NCBI RefSeq assembly: GCF_001641285.1
Contig: NZ_CP014841.1
Location: 1,550,001-1,614,000, forward strand
Direction: 5' to 3'
Origin: Dyella thiooxydans
GTDB lineage: Bacteria; Pseudomonadota; Gammaproteobacteria; Xanthomonadales; Rhodanobacteraceae
Length of the DNA: 64,000 nt
Made by a program: the position numbers and the translations under genes. Positions 16,981 through 28,502 of the stretch are shown in pieces. The notes below the pieces were generated by a model, which searched no databases, had not been told where the DNA came from, and was given only the letters and a program-made list of their open reading frames with translations. Numbering within the stretch: the first letter of the stretch is position 1; each line of letters opens with the position of its first letter.

Positions 16981-19245
16981 ATGACCCTCACCAAGACCCA
17001 TCTCGCCTCCTTCATCGGCATGACGCTGCTGCTCTGCGCGAGTGCAGGCGCTGCCGACGCCCCGGTCGCCGCTCAGCGACCATGGCTGGATACCCGACTG
17101 ACAGCGGACCAGCGAGCGACACTCGTGCTGAAGGCGATGACCCAGGACGAAAAATTTCAGCTGATCCGCACCGAGTTCGGTGACGCGAACAACGGCCATC
17201 CGATGCCCGCCGGCGCACTGGGCTCCGCCGGTTACCAGCCCGCGCTGTCGCGTCTGGGACTACCGGCACTGCAGGAGAGCGATGCCGGGCTTGGCGTGGC
17301 CAAGCCGCTCAGTGCGGGAGCCACCGCGCTGCCGTCAGGATTGGCCACCGCCGCCAGTTTCGACCCCGCCCTGGCCTACGCCGGCGGCGCCATGATCGGC
17401 CGCGAGGCACACCGCCGTGGCTTCAACATCATGCTTGCCGGCGGTGCGGACCTGGTGCGCGACCCGCGCAACGGCCGCAATTTCGAATATGCCGGCGAGG
17501 ATCCGCTGCTGACCGGCCTGATCGTCGGCAACGCCATCGCCGGCATCCAGAGCGAGCACCTGGTTTCCACCGTCAAGCACTACGCGCTCAACGACCTGGA
17601 GACCGCGCGCAACACCCTCAGCGCCGACATCAGCCGGACCGCTGCACGCGAGTCGGACCTGCTGGCCTTCGAGATCGCCATCGACACCGGCCACCCGGGT
17701 TCCGTGATGTGCTCCTACAACCGGCTCAACACGGTCTACACCTGCGAGGACAGCTGGCTGCTCGACACGGTGCTCAAGCACGACTGGCACTACCCGGGCT
17801 TCGTGATGTCGGACTGGGGTGCCGTGCACAGCGCGGCCAGATCCGCCCTGGCCGGACTGGACCAGGAATCGGCGGGTGAAACCTTCGACCAGGAGGTGTA
17901 TTTCGACCGCCCGCTGCGCGAGGCCGTGGCGAAGGGCGAAGTCCCCACCTCGCGCATCGACGACATGGCGCGACGCATCCTGCGCAGCCTGTTCGCCGAC
18001 GGCGTGATCGACCATCCGGCCAGGCCCGCGCCGATCGACTTCGCCGCCGACCGCAAGGTGGCCCAGCAGGCCGAGGAAGCCGGTGCGGTCCTGCTGCGCA
18101 ACCAGGCGTCGCTGTTGCCGCTGTCGACATCGCAGTCGATCACCGTGATCGGCGGTCATGCCGACAAGGGCGTGCTCACCGGCGGCGGCTCCTCCGCGGT
18201 GCAGTCACCCGAGGGCAACGCGGTGCCCGGCCTGCCGCCGTCGGCGTGGCCCGGCCCGCGCATCTACCAGCCATCCGCGCCGCTGGCGGCGATCGAGCAT
18301 CGTGCGCATGGCAAGGTGGCCTATGCCGATGGCAGCGACATCGCAGCGGCAGCCAAGCTGGCGGCGCAATCCTCCGTGGCGGTGGTCTTCGTCGAGCAAT
18401 GGGCTGCAGAGAGCTTCGACACACCACACATGACCCTGCCCGAAGACCAGGACGCGCTGGTGGCCGCCGTCGCCCGGGCCAATCCGCATACCGTGGTGGT
18501 GCTGGAAAACAACGGGCCGGTCGCGATGCCGTGGCTGGATCAGGTCGGCGCCGTGCTCGAGGCGTGGTATCCCGGCGCCAGTGGCGGTGAGGCCATCGCG
18601 CGACTGCTCTACGGCGAGGTCGATCCGGCCGGACGCCTGCCGGTGAGCTGGCCGCGTGACGAATCGCAACTGCCCCGCCCACAGATCCCGGGCGCCGGCC
18701 TGGCCGCGATCGGCCTGCCGCCACACGGCCAACCGGACCAGCGCGTGAACTACGACATCGAAGGGGCCGACGTCGGCTACCGCTGGTATCAGCGCCAGGG
18801 CATCACCCCGCTGTTCCCGTTCGGCTACGGCCTGGGCTACACCCACTTCACCTACAGCGACTTCGCGGTGCGCCGCGTGCATGGCCACGTGGAAGCCTCG
18901 TTCACGGTAAGCAACCGCGGCGCGCGCCATGGCGTGGACGTCCCGCAGTTGTACGCGACCCTGCCCGGCAACGGCGAAGTGCGGCGGCTGGCGGGGTGGT
19001 GCCGGGTGAGCCTGGCGCCGGGACAGTCCGTACACCTTCAGGTGGTGGCCGATCCGCGCCTGCTCACCCGCTTCGACGAAGCCCATCAACGTTGGCTGCG
19101 ACCGGCCGGCAGCTACATGCTGCAGCTGGGGCATTCCGCGACCGACTTCCAGGGCGAAGGCACCCTCACGCTGCCGAAGGCCGAGTGGCCGGCGGACGCC
19201 CCGCCGCAGGGCGATGCACAGCCCTGCCTCGCGAGCCGTAGCTAG
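16981..19245 (+). CDS. Glycoside hydrolase family 3 beta-glucosidase
   Basis: A 754-aa secreted GH3 enzyme with a signal peptide cut near SAGAADAP. The N-terminal barrel carries the substrate-binding KHYALND block and the nucleophile Asp278 in GFVMSDWG. The C-terminal alpha/beta sandwich follows (AGAVLLRNQASLLPL, TVIGGHADKGVLTGGGSSAV), then VEQWAAESFDTPHMTLPEDQDAL with the probable acid/base region. A fibronectin-III-like C-terminal domain starts at YTHFTYSDFAV. The family removes terminal beta-glucosyl residues from short beta-glucans. It is encoded 100 bp after the putative hydrolase and 32 bp before GH16, so it probably lies in the same operon. Confidence 0.95.
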   Translation: MTLTKTHLASFIGMTLLLCASAGAADAPVAAQRPWLDTRLTADQRATLVLKAMTQDEKFQLIRTEFGDANNGHPMPAGALGSAGYQPALSRLGLPALQESDAGLGVAKPLSAGATALPSGLATAASFDPALAYAGGAMIGREAHRRGFNIMLAGGADLVRDPRNGRNFEYAGEDPLLTGLIVGNAIAGIQSEHLVSTVKHYALNDLETARNTLSADISRTAARESDLLAFEIAIDTGHPGSVMCSYNRLNTVYTCEDSWLLDTVLKHDWHYPGFVMSDWGAVHSAARSALAGLDQESAGETFDQEVYFDRPLREAVAKGEVPTSRIDDMARRILRSLFADGVIDHPARPAPIDFAADRKVAQQAEEAGAVLLRNQASLLPLSTSQSITVIGGHADKGVLTGGGSSAVQSPEGNAVPGLPPSAWPGPRIYQPSAPLAAIEHRAHGKVAYADGSDIAAAAKLAAQSSVAVVFVEQWAAESFDTPHMTLPEDQDALVAAVARANPHTVVVLENNGPVAMPWLDQVGAVLEAWYPGASGGEAIARLLYGEVDPAGRLPVSWPRDESQLPRPQIPGAGLAAIGLPPHGQPDQRVNYDIEGADVGYRWYQRQGITPLFPFGYGLGYTHFTYSDFAVRRVHGHVEASFTVSNRGARHGVDVPQLYATLPGNGEVRRLAGWCRVSLAPGQSVHLQVVADPRLLTRFDEAHQRWLRPAGSYMLQLGHSATDFQGEGTLTLPKAEWPADAPPQGDAQPCLASRS

Positions 19246-19277
19246 GCATCGGCACCCGCCCATCGATGGAGCATCGA

Positions 19278-20234
19278 ATGCAGACACCGACAAGAACCCG
19301 CCGTGCCCGCCGGCGGCGTGGCGTCATCGGCAAGCACCTGCCCTGGCTCGCCATCGCACTGCTCCTGCCGGTGCTAACGGTGCGCGCCGAGGTGCCGCAA
19401 CGGCAGGGTTGGACGCTGCGGTTCGCGGACGACTTCAACGGGCCGGTCGGACAGCTGCCCGCATCGACCCGCTGGCGCTTCGACCTGGGCCACGGCTACT
19501 CCGGCGCGGAAGGAAACAACTGGGGCACCCATGAGATCGAGGCGAACACCGCCAGCCCCGCGAATGTCAGCCTCGATGGCCAGGGGCATCTGCGAATCAC
19601 GCCGCTGCTCGACGCGAAGGGACAATGGACGTCCGCTAGGATCGAAACGAACCAGGCCGATTTCCACGCACCGCCGGGTGGCGTGCTGAGAGTCGAGGCG
19701 CGCATCCGCATGCCCGATGTGCAGGGGCCGGCGGCAATCGGTTACTGGCCTGCGTTCTGGATGCTCGGACACACGTTCCGGCAGCGGCTGGATTGGCCGG
19801 CGGTCGGCGAAGTCGACATCATGGAAAACGTCAACGGCTTGAACCGCACATGGGGCACCCTGCACTGCGGCGTATCACCGGGCGGTCCGTGCACCGAGAA
19901 GCATGGTCTGTCGGCCGATGCCCCCTGCCCCGACACCCGCTGCCATGCGGCATTCCACACCTATGCGGTGGAATGGGACCGCCGCGCCGCTCCCCAGGTG
20001 CTGCGCTGGTACGTCGACGGGCAGCTCTATCACACCCTGCGCCAGGACCAGCTCCCCGCTGCCACGTGGCAGCGCATGAGCGCACCCGACGGCATGTTCC
20101 TGATCCTCAACGTGGCCATCGGCGGCGAATTTCCGGACCGCCTGAGCGCCCCGGTACGCACCCCGACCGCAACAACGCAGCCCGGCCACCCGATGCTCGT
20201 CGACTACGTCGCCGTTTGGACCCGGGACCACTGA
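19278..20234 (+). CDS. Glycoside hydrolase family 16 endo-beta-glucanase (laminarinase-like)
   Basis: About 318 aa. A basic N-terminus and hydrophobic segment (HLPWLAIALLLPVLTVRAE) form a signal peptide or anchor. The catalytic motif reads GEVDIMEN, i.e. ExDxxE with the extra Met of the beta-bulge that marks laminarinase-type GH16 enzymes. WxxxFxDDFNGP at the start and YHTYAVEWD...WYVDGQLYHT near the end are also typical. It should cut internal beta-1,3 (or mixed beta-1,3/1,4) glucan bonds. I prefer ATG 19278, preceded by GGAG, over ATG 19266. With the GH3 gene it argues that the locus degrades laminarin-like beta-glucan. Confidence 0.93.
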   Translation: MQTPTRTRRARRRRGVIGKHLPWLAIALLLPVLTVRAEVPQRQGWTLRFADDFNGPVGQLPASTRWRFDLGHGYSGAEGNNWGTHEIEANTASPANVSLDGQGHLRITPLLDAKGQWTSARIETNQADFHAPPGGVLRVEARIRMPDVQGPAAIGYWPAFWMLGHTFRQRLDWPAVGEVDIMENVNGLNRTWGTLHCGVSPGGPCTEKHGLSADAPCPDTRCHAAFHTYAVEWDRRAAPQVLRWYVDGQLYHTLRQDQLPAATWQRMSAPDGMFLILNVAIGGEFPDRLSAPVRTPTATTQPGHPMLVDYVAVWTRDH

Positions 20235-20385
20235 GGTCGTGCCGGGCCGAGGCTGGTCTCGATCGTGAGATGGGCCTGCGTGCCGCGCCGATGCGCGGCA
20301 CGCGGGATCCCGCTCGATACGCGAAGAGCCGGCCACGCGGACAAAGCGGGCTCGCGCAACCGGAAACGGCTGCGTGAGCCCACCG

Positions 20386-21519
20386 TCAACCCGGGATATG
20401 CGCCAGCGCCTCGGCCAACCGTCCCGCCGTGCCATCCACATCCCTGAGCTTGTCCAGCCCGAACAGGCCGATGCGGAAGGTCTTGAAGTCCGCCGGCTCG
20501 TCGCAGGCCAGCGGCGTGCCGGCGGCGATCTGCAGCCCCTGGGCGACGAACGCACTGCCCTTGTGGATGGCGGCGTCGTCGGTGTAGCTCACCACCACGC
20601 CCGGCGCCTGGAAGCCCTCGGCGGCGACGGAGGGAAACCCGCGACCGGCCAGCAGCGCACGCACCTTGCTGCCCAGCGCGAGCTGGGCATCGCGCGCCTG
20701 TTCCAGCCCCATGCCCATCGTCTCGACCATCGCGTCGCGTAGCTGCGCCAGCGCGTCGGTGGGGAGCGTCGCGTGATAGGCGAAACCGCCGTTCTCGTAG
20801 GCCGCCATGATGCTTCGCCACCTGGCCAGGTCCAGCGTGAAGCTGGAGCTCTGCGTGCTGCCCAGGCGCGACTCGGCCTCGGCCGACAGCATCACCATCG
20901 CGGCGCACGGGGTCGAACTCCAGGTCTTCTGCGGCGCGGAGATCAGGACGTCCACGCCGATCTGCTGCATGTCGACCCACAGCGCGCCGCTGGCGATGCA
21001 GTCGAGCACGAACAGGCCACCATACGCGTGGACGACCGCCGCCACGCGCTGCAGGTAGTCATCCGGCAAAAGCATCCCGCACGAGGTCTCCACGTGCGGC
21101 GCGAACACCACCTCCGGCTTGCGCTCGGCGATGGCGGCAACCACCTCGTCGATCGGCGGCGGCACGAACGACGCCTGGTGCCCGGCGTGCGTCGGGCGCG
21201 CCTTGAGCACCGTGGTCTGCGCCGGAATTCCGCCCAGCTCGAGGATCTGGCTCCAGCGGTAACTGAACCACCCGTTGCGGATCACCAGCACTTCCCTGCC
21301 CTGCGCGAACTGCCGGGCCACGGCCTCCATCCCCGCCGTCCCGCCCCCGGGCACCAGCGCCACGGCATGCGCGCGGTAGACCGCCTTCAGGTTCGCCGAC
21401 AGTTCGCGCATCACCTGCTGGAAGCGCTGCGACATGTGGTTGAGCGCGCGGTCGGTGAACACCACCGAGTACTCGCGCAGGCCGGTCGGGTCGACGCTGG
21501 AAGACGGGGCAGTCTGCAT
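20386..21519 (-). CDS. Class V PLP-dependent aminotransferase (serine-pyruvate/alanine-glyoxylate type)
   Basis: A 377-aa aminotransferase. The PLP-binding lysine lies in LISAPQKTWSS, preceded by the cofactor Asp in LFVLDCIASGALWVDMQQIGVDV. PGGGTAGMEAVARQF is the phosphate-binding turn. APHVETSCGMLL is the substrate-side block, matching the VHxETSTG of alanine-glyoxylate/serine-pyruvate and 2-aminoethylphosphonate aminotransferases, here altered to ETSCG. Start ATG 21519 has AAGGTG six bases upstream; GTG 21528 is the alternative. No phosphonate or glyoxylate gene is adjacent, so the substrate remains open. It is divergent from the MarR gene. Confidence 0.9.
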   Translation of the reverse strand: MQTAPSSSVDPTGLREYSVVFTDRALNHMSQRFQQVMRELSANLKAVYRAHAVALVPGGGTAGMEAVARQFAQGREVLVIRNGWFSYRWSQILELGGIPAQTTVLKARPTHAGHQASFVPPPIDEVVAAIAERKPEVVFAPHVETSCGMLLPDDYLQRVAAVVHAYGGLFVLDCIASGALWVDMQQIGVDVLISAPQKTWSSTPCAAMVMLSAEAESRLGSTQSSSFTLDLARWRSIMAAYENGGFAYHATLPTDALAQLRDAMVETMGMGLEQARDAQLALGSKVRALLAGRGFPSVAAEGFQAPGVVVSYTDDAAIHKGSAFVAQGLQIAAGTPLACDEPADFKTFRIGLFGLDKLRDVDGTAGRLAEALAHIPG

Positions 21520-21838
21520 GGGGTTCACCTTGTCTCGAAGGGGCAGGCACGTCTCGAACTTCGCGGAAGCAGCCCATATGACGCGCCACCGGGGAAAGCT
21601 AGCACGGTCGATTCACCGCCGAACCGGGACGCAGGGCCGCAGGTCCGGCCCGGAGAGGGGACTGCGCACCGGCAGCGTTGAGGCCGGCACGGCGATCCCC
21701 CATTCCCATCGTGGTCGTCGCCGTGGAATCGTCACCCGCGGAAAACGTTCGCGGGCTTTCGCCCTGCCGCAGCAGGACGGCCGCGCGCGATGTTCCCTCG
21801 GACCGGCGACGGCCCCACGCATCTGCAACTCCCTCCGG

Positions 21839-21889
21839 TTGACATCGAGTTTCCAAGGAAACTAAACTCCACCGAGTTTCCTTGGAAAC
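21839..21889 (+). promoter_or_regulatory. Promoter with twin MarR-type operators
   Basis: TTGACA (21839-21844) and TAAACT (21863-21868) with an 18-bp spacer. GTTTCC-AA-GGAAAC (21849-21862) fills the spacer, and GTTTCC-TT-GGAAAC (21876-21889) ends five bases before the MarR ATG. Centres are 27 bp apart. This arrangement suits autorepression by the MarR protein. Confidence 0.75.
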
Positions 21890-21893
21890 ACTC

Positions 21894-22364
21894 ATGGCCG
21901 CCCGCTCATCCGGAACTCCCGTTTCCCCGCTGGAAGCCCATCTGGGCTTCTGGCTGCGCTTCGTCTCCAACCACGTGTCCGCCCGCTTCCAGCAGCAACT
22001 GGAGCAACGGGACATCAGCATCTCGGAATGGGTGGCGCTGCGCACCTTGTGGGCGCAGCCGGAAACCCGCCATGCCGGGCTGGTCCGCGCGCTTGGCATG
22101 ACCAAGGGCGCAACCTCCAAGGTGGTGTCGCGACTGGAGCACAAGGGCCTGGCGCAGCGCGCCCGCGCCGGGGACGGCACGGGCGGACAGGCGCTGCTAC
22201 TCACCGCCGCCGGGCGGGCACTGGTGCCGCGGCTGGCCCGGGTGGCCGACGCCAACGACGCGCACTTCTTCGGCCACCTGCCCGCGAAACAGCGGCAGGC
22301 CCTGATGGACGCCATGCAGGGGCTGGTGAAGCACCACCGGCTGCAGCAGGTGCCCACCACCTGA
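21894..22364 (+). CDS. MarR-family transcriptional regulator
   Basis: A 156-aa winged-helix regulator. The DNA-binding part reads ISISEWVALRTLWAQPETRHAGLVRALGMTKGATSKVVSRLEHKGLAQRARAGDGTGGQALLLTAAGRAL, i.e. helix-turn-helix, recognition helix (TKGATSKVVSRLE) and wing. Flanking helices form the dimer interface. The start ATG 21894 lies directly behind two GTTTCC/GGAAAC operators; a TTG at 21882 would overlap the second. Autoregulation is therefore likely. It is followed 35 bp later by a DUF1398 gene that is probably cotranscribed. Confidence 0.93.
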   Translation: MAARSSGTPVSPLEAHLGFWLRFVSNHVSARFQQQLEQRDISISEWVALRTLWAQPETRHAGLVRALGMTKGATSKVVSRLEHKGLAQRARAGDGTGGQALLLTAAGRALVPRLARVADANDAHFFGHLPAKQRQALMDAMQGLVKHHRLQQVPTT

Positions 22365-22399
22365 TCCATCTCCGTCGCAACTTCAGCCCAGGACATCTT

Positions 22400-22795
22400 A
22401 TGGACGACCGCACCCGCGCAATCATCGTCTCCGCCTTCGAGGCATCCAGCCAGGGCCGCATCCATTTCGGCGACATGATCGGGCAGTTGATGCAGGCCCG
22501 GGTGGAGTCCTACCACGTCGACTACCGCGCCGGCCGCGCGACCTGCTACCTGCCCGACGGCGACACGCTGGATGTCGGTGTCGAGCTTCCCCCGCGAGGC
22601 ATCGCCGACACCTTCGACGCCGAGGCCCTGCGTGCTGCGATCCGGGGCGCGCAGCAAGGCCAGCTGATGTACCCGCAGTTCAAGCAGCTGTCGCAGGCGG
22701 CGGGCTGTTGCAGCTACACGGTGTGGATCGCCGGCCGGCACGTCACCTACGCGGGCCGCCATGGCGACACACACGTCGAACGCTTTCCCGACTGA
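22400..22795 (+). CDS. DUF1398 family protein
   Basis: A 131-aa cytosolic protein. IHFGDMIGQLMQARVESYHVDYRAGRATCYLPDGDTL, the AIRGAQQGQLMYPQFKQLSQAAGCCSYTVWIAGRHVTYAGRHGDTHVERFP block and the total length match DUF1398 (YbcV-like) proteins, which have no known activity. The conserved VDYR and a GC(C)xYxV segment are present. AGGA lies eight bases before the ATG. Expression is probably under the MarR regulator encoded immediately upstream. Confidence 0.88.
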   Translation: MDDRTRAIIVSAFEASSQGRIHFGDMIGQLMQARVESYHVDYRAGRATCYLPDGDTLDVGVELPPRGIADTFDAEALRAAIRGAQQGQLMYPQFKQLSQAAGCCSYTVWIAGRHVTYAGRHGDTHVERFPD

Positions 22796-22843
22796 CGCCG
22801 CCTCGCACGGCGGCCGTGCCCGGCGCCCCGCCCCGCCACCGTT

Positions 22844-23374
22844 TCAGCGGGCCATGTCAGCCCCGATCCGTCGCCATACCGAGATCGGCACGTCGCCGTC
22901 CGGCCGCGGCGGCACGCGGTAGCTGAGCACGTTGCCGCGCAGTTCGAAGGTGCGGCGCTGCTGCTGGCCCTCCCAGTTGGGGAACGAGGCGCCGTCGATG
23001 TGGAACACCAGCAGGTGGCGCTTCGCGTCGAGCTCCAGGGTGCCGTAATGCGTGCTCGAGCCTTTTACCGCGCCCTGGTATTCGACGAGGCTGCCGTGGG
23101 CCTTGTCGCCGTTGGCGAAATGCGGGCGCTCGGCGCGGAAGATCTGCAGCGAGTAGCGGCCCTGCCGGTCGACCATCAGCAGCCCCTTGGGAGCGGCGCC
23201 GTAGTCGCTGGATCGCGTGCCGTCCGGGTGCAACGCGTCGGCAGCCACCAGGGTCCAGGTACCGGCCAGCGGGAAACCCGCGGGAGCGTCACCAGCCGGT
23301 GCACCGGTGGCCGCGGCGAGGCCCGCGACCAGGCCGGCGGCGGCGAAGAAGCGGCGTGCGGGAGATGTACGCAT
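22844..23374 (-). CDS. Secreted lipocalin-like domain protein
   Basis: A 176-aa exported protein with a signal peptide (FFAAAGLVAGLAAATGAPAGDAP) and a lipocalin-like domain. It opens GTWTLVAADALHPDGTRSSDYG...GLLMVDRQGRYSLQIFR, the characteristic Lipocalin_5 start (GTW.L...... G...DYG..P.G.L), and closes RRTFELRGNVLSYRVPPRPDG...VWRR. It probably binds small hydrophobic ligands in the periplasm; no ligand can be inferred. AGGAG lies six bases upstream of the ATG. It is divergent from a LysR gene with 142 bp between them, so that regulator may control it. Confidence 0.88.
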   Translation of the reverse strand: MRTSPARRFFAAAGLVAGLAAATGAPAGDAPAGFPLAGTWTLVAADALHPDGTRSSDYGAAPKGLLMVDRQGRYSLQIFRAERPHFANGDKAHGSLVEYQGAVKGSSTHYGTLELDAKRHLLVFHIDGASFPNWEGQQQRRTFELRGNVLSYRVPPRPDGDVPISVWRRIGADMAR

Positions 23375-23465
23375 GGGGAGTCTCCTTTCGATGAAGGGGG
23401 AGCATTCGATGGAGGGGAGCCACCGACGTCACGCGCCGGGCACTACGCATCCTAGGGCTGCCATA

Positions 23466-23480
23466 CCATTCATAAAATGG
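23466..23480. promoter_or_regulatory. Candidate LysR box between lipocalin and LysR genes
   Basis: CCATT (23466-23470) and AATGG (23476-23480), a 5-bp inverted repeat with 5-bp spacer inside an AT-rich patch. It contains the T-N11-A spacing of LysR sites and lies in the divergent intergenic region. Confidence 0.5.
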
Positions 23481-23516
23481 AATAATTCGACGGCAATCCA
23501 TCGGAAATGCTTCACC

Positions 23517-24425
23517 ATGCAGCAACCCAACCTGGACATGGATGCCCTGCGCACCCTGGCCGCGATCCTTCGCCTGGGCAGCCTCGCCCGTGCCGCCGAG
23601 CGGGTGGGCCGCTCGCAGTCGGCGGTGAGCCAGCAGATGCGCAAGCTGGAGGCGCAACTGGGCCAGCCGCTGTTCCGCAAGCAGGGCCGCAAGGTAGTGC
23701 TGACCGAGGCGGGCGACCGCGTACACGCGTATGCGCTGCGCATCCTGGCGCTCAACGACGAGGCGGTGCACACCGTGCAGGGCGCCGCCATCGACGGCAC
23801 CGTGCGCTTCGGTCTGCCGGGAGATTTCGCCGAATCCTGGCTGCCGGCGGCGCTGGGGCGCTTCAAGCAGTTTCATCCCGCGGTGCGGGTGGACGTGGAG
23901 GTCGATCGCAACGGCGCGCTGCTGGAGCGACTGGATCGCGGCGAGCTGGATCTGGTGCTGGCGATGGGCCACGCGCGGCGCGCCGACGCCGAACGGCTCG
24001 CAACGTTGCCGATGACCTGGGTGGGTGCCGCGGATGCGATCGGGCGCCTGCGCTCCGGCCCGGCGATCGACCTGGCGCTCTACCGCCCGCCGTGCTTCTT
24101 CCGCCAGGCCGGCACCGCGGCGCTGGACAAGGCCGGCATCGCCTGGCGACCAGCCTTCGTCACCGGCAGCCTTCAGAGCCTGTGGGCCGGCGTGGCCGCC
24201 GGGCTCGGCATCACCCTGCGCACGAGCGCCGGCATTCCGCCCGGCCTCTCCCGCCTGGACGGTCGCCATGGGCTGCCACCGCTGCCCGAAGTGGATGTCT
24301 GCCTGCACGGGGGCGACGGGGCATCGCCGGCGCTCGGGCAACTGCGCCGTACCGTGGCGGAGCGGGCGCTGGCGGAACTCGGCGGAAAAAGGCAGGCCGC
24401 GGCGCGCCCATCCCGCACCCGCTGA
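23517..24425 (+). CDS. LysR-family transcriptional regulator
   Basis: A 302-aa LysR protein. The N-terminal helix-turn-helix is MDALRTLAAILRLGSLARAAERVGRSQSAVSQQMRKLEAQLGQPLFRKQGRKVVLTEAGDRV. The effector domain begins GTVRFGLPGDFAESWLPAALGRF and has the usual second subdomain around AWRPAFVTGSLQSLWAGVAAGLGITLR. It should act on its divergent neighbour, the lipocalin-like gene, through the inverted repeat in the intergenic region. A C-terminal basic tail (GGKRQAAARPSRTR) is unremarkable. A hairpin terminator follows about 100 bp later. Confidence 0.94.
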   Translation: MQQPNLDMDALRTLAAILRLGSLARAAERVGRSQSAVSQQMRKLEAQLGQPLFRKQGRKVVLTEAGDRVHAYALRILALNDEAVHTVQGAAIDGTVRFGLPGDFAESWLPAALGRFKQFHPAVRVDVEVDRNGALLERLDRGELDLVLAMGHARRADAERLATLPMTWVGAADAIGRLRSGPAIDLALYRPPCFFRQAGTAALDKAGIAWRPAFVTGSLQSLWAGVAAGLGITLRTSAGIPPGLSRLDGRHGLPPLPEVDVCLHGGDGASPALGQLRRTVAERALAELGGKRQAAARPSRTR

Positions 24426-24521
24426 GGTCGCGGCCGTGGGCACTGGCATGCGGAAGGACGCCGGCCGATCACTCGCGCAGTCTGCAGACACGCAACCGGC
24501 ATAGCCGTTGCGATAAACGCA

Positions 24522-24546
24522 CGAGGCCCGGCAATGCCGGGCCTCG
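24522..24546. terminator. Bidirectional hairpin terminator
   Basis: CGAGGCCCGG (24522-24531) pairs with CCGGGCCTCG (24537-24546) around a CAATG loop, followed by TCTT. It sits between two convergent genes, the LysR gene and the lyase-like gene. Confidence 0.65.
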
Positions 24547-24624
24547 TCTTGGCGAAACATGGGCGGAGGCGACGGTCCGAAAGGCCCGATGAAACCCGTT
24601 CCCGCCTCCCGACCCCGACCTCCG

Positions 24625-27693
<3,069 letters not shown>

Positions 27694-28502
27694 TGAGGAC
27701 TCCAAAACTTGTCGCTTCCGCGGACGCCTACGACATGCCTTCGTCTGTCACACGGGGGGATGGGGAATGTGGGTTTGTGGGGTGTGGCTAGATCCGGGGT
27801 CGATCTGAGGTGGCACGTTACGCAGAAGCGTCTTGGTCAATTGTTAGCCACCTCACAGAGCAATGTGAAAGGACCGTGATGACGCGCACGCTTCGCGAAG
27901 TTGGGCCGCAAATACCCCCTGCACCCACTTGCGGAAGCCGCGCGCAGGGATACCCGCACCCGGCTCCGACCAGGCATCTGTCCCCTGAAATGGATGCCGA
28001 CCGCTGGGGTTCCCGCCTGCCCACAGCCCCTCCGTCCGGTGCGGTTCCGGCGCGGCGATGGGTGCGGGTGCACCGCGAAAGCGGGCCCCGGATCGGGCCC
28101 ACGGACGTCGCGGCCGGGGCCGCAGGCTCGCTTCGGACGATCAGGTCATGCGCTGGAAACGGCGCTTGCGTGCCGGGGATCGACTGCACGGTGGCGCGAT
28201 TCGCGGCGCCACGATGGCCCGGGACGTCCCGTGGCGCGATTGCGCAAGGAGCACCATCGTATGCCCGGCCGCCAGCCGGTGCCCCGGGGAGGATGCATGG
28301 CCGGGCGGCCCGGACCCGATCCGGGTGTGATGGTGGCCTACCCGTGCAGGTACCTCCCGTTGCGCGTCGATGACGTCAGCGCGCCGCCAGCGCAGGGCCG
28401 TGCGGACGGGTCACAGTCCCGGGTCCCGGGGATGCGGAACGGTCATCGTCGCTCCCGGCTCCTGGCTTGCGTATCCTGAACTTCCTGCAGGGGCGCCAGT
28501 CG
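27694..28502. other. Long intergenic region without recognisable gene
   Basis: About 800 bp between divergent genes. Open frames here lack ribosome sites and protein-like composition. GC-rich palindromic patches (for example GGGCCCCGGATCGGGCCC around 28083-28101) occur, but no promoter pair, RNA gene or repeat could be supported. Confidence 0.5.

Noticed and set aside
27810-28373. 187-codon frame in the gap upstream of the alpha/beta-hydrolase
   Set aside because: No ribosome site, low-complexity Pro/Arg/Gly content and no homology-like motif; treated as noncoding.
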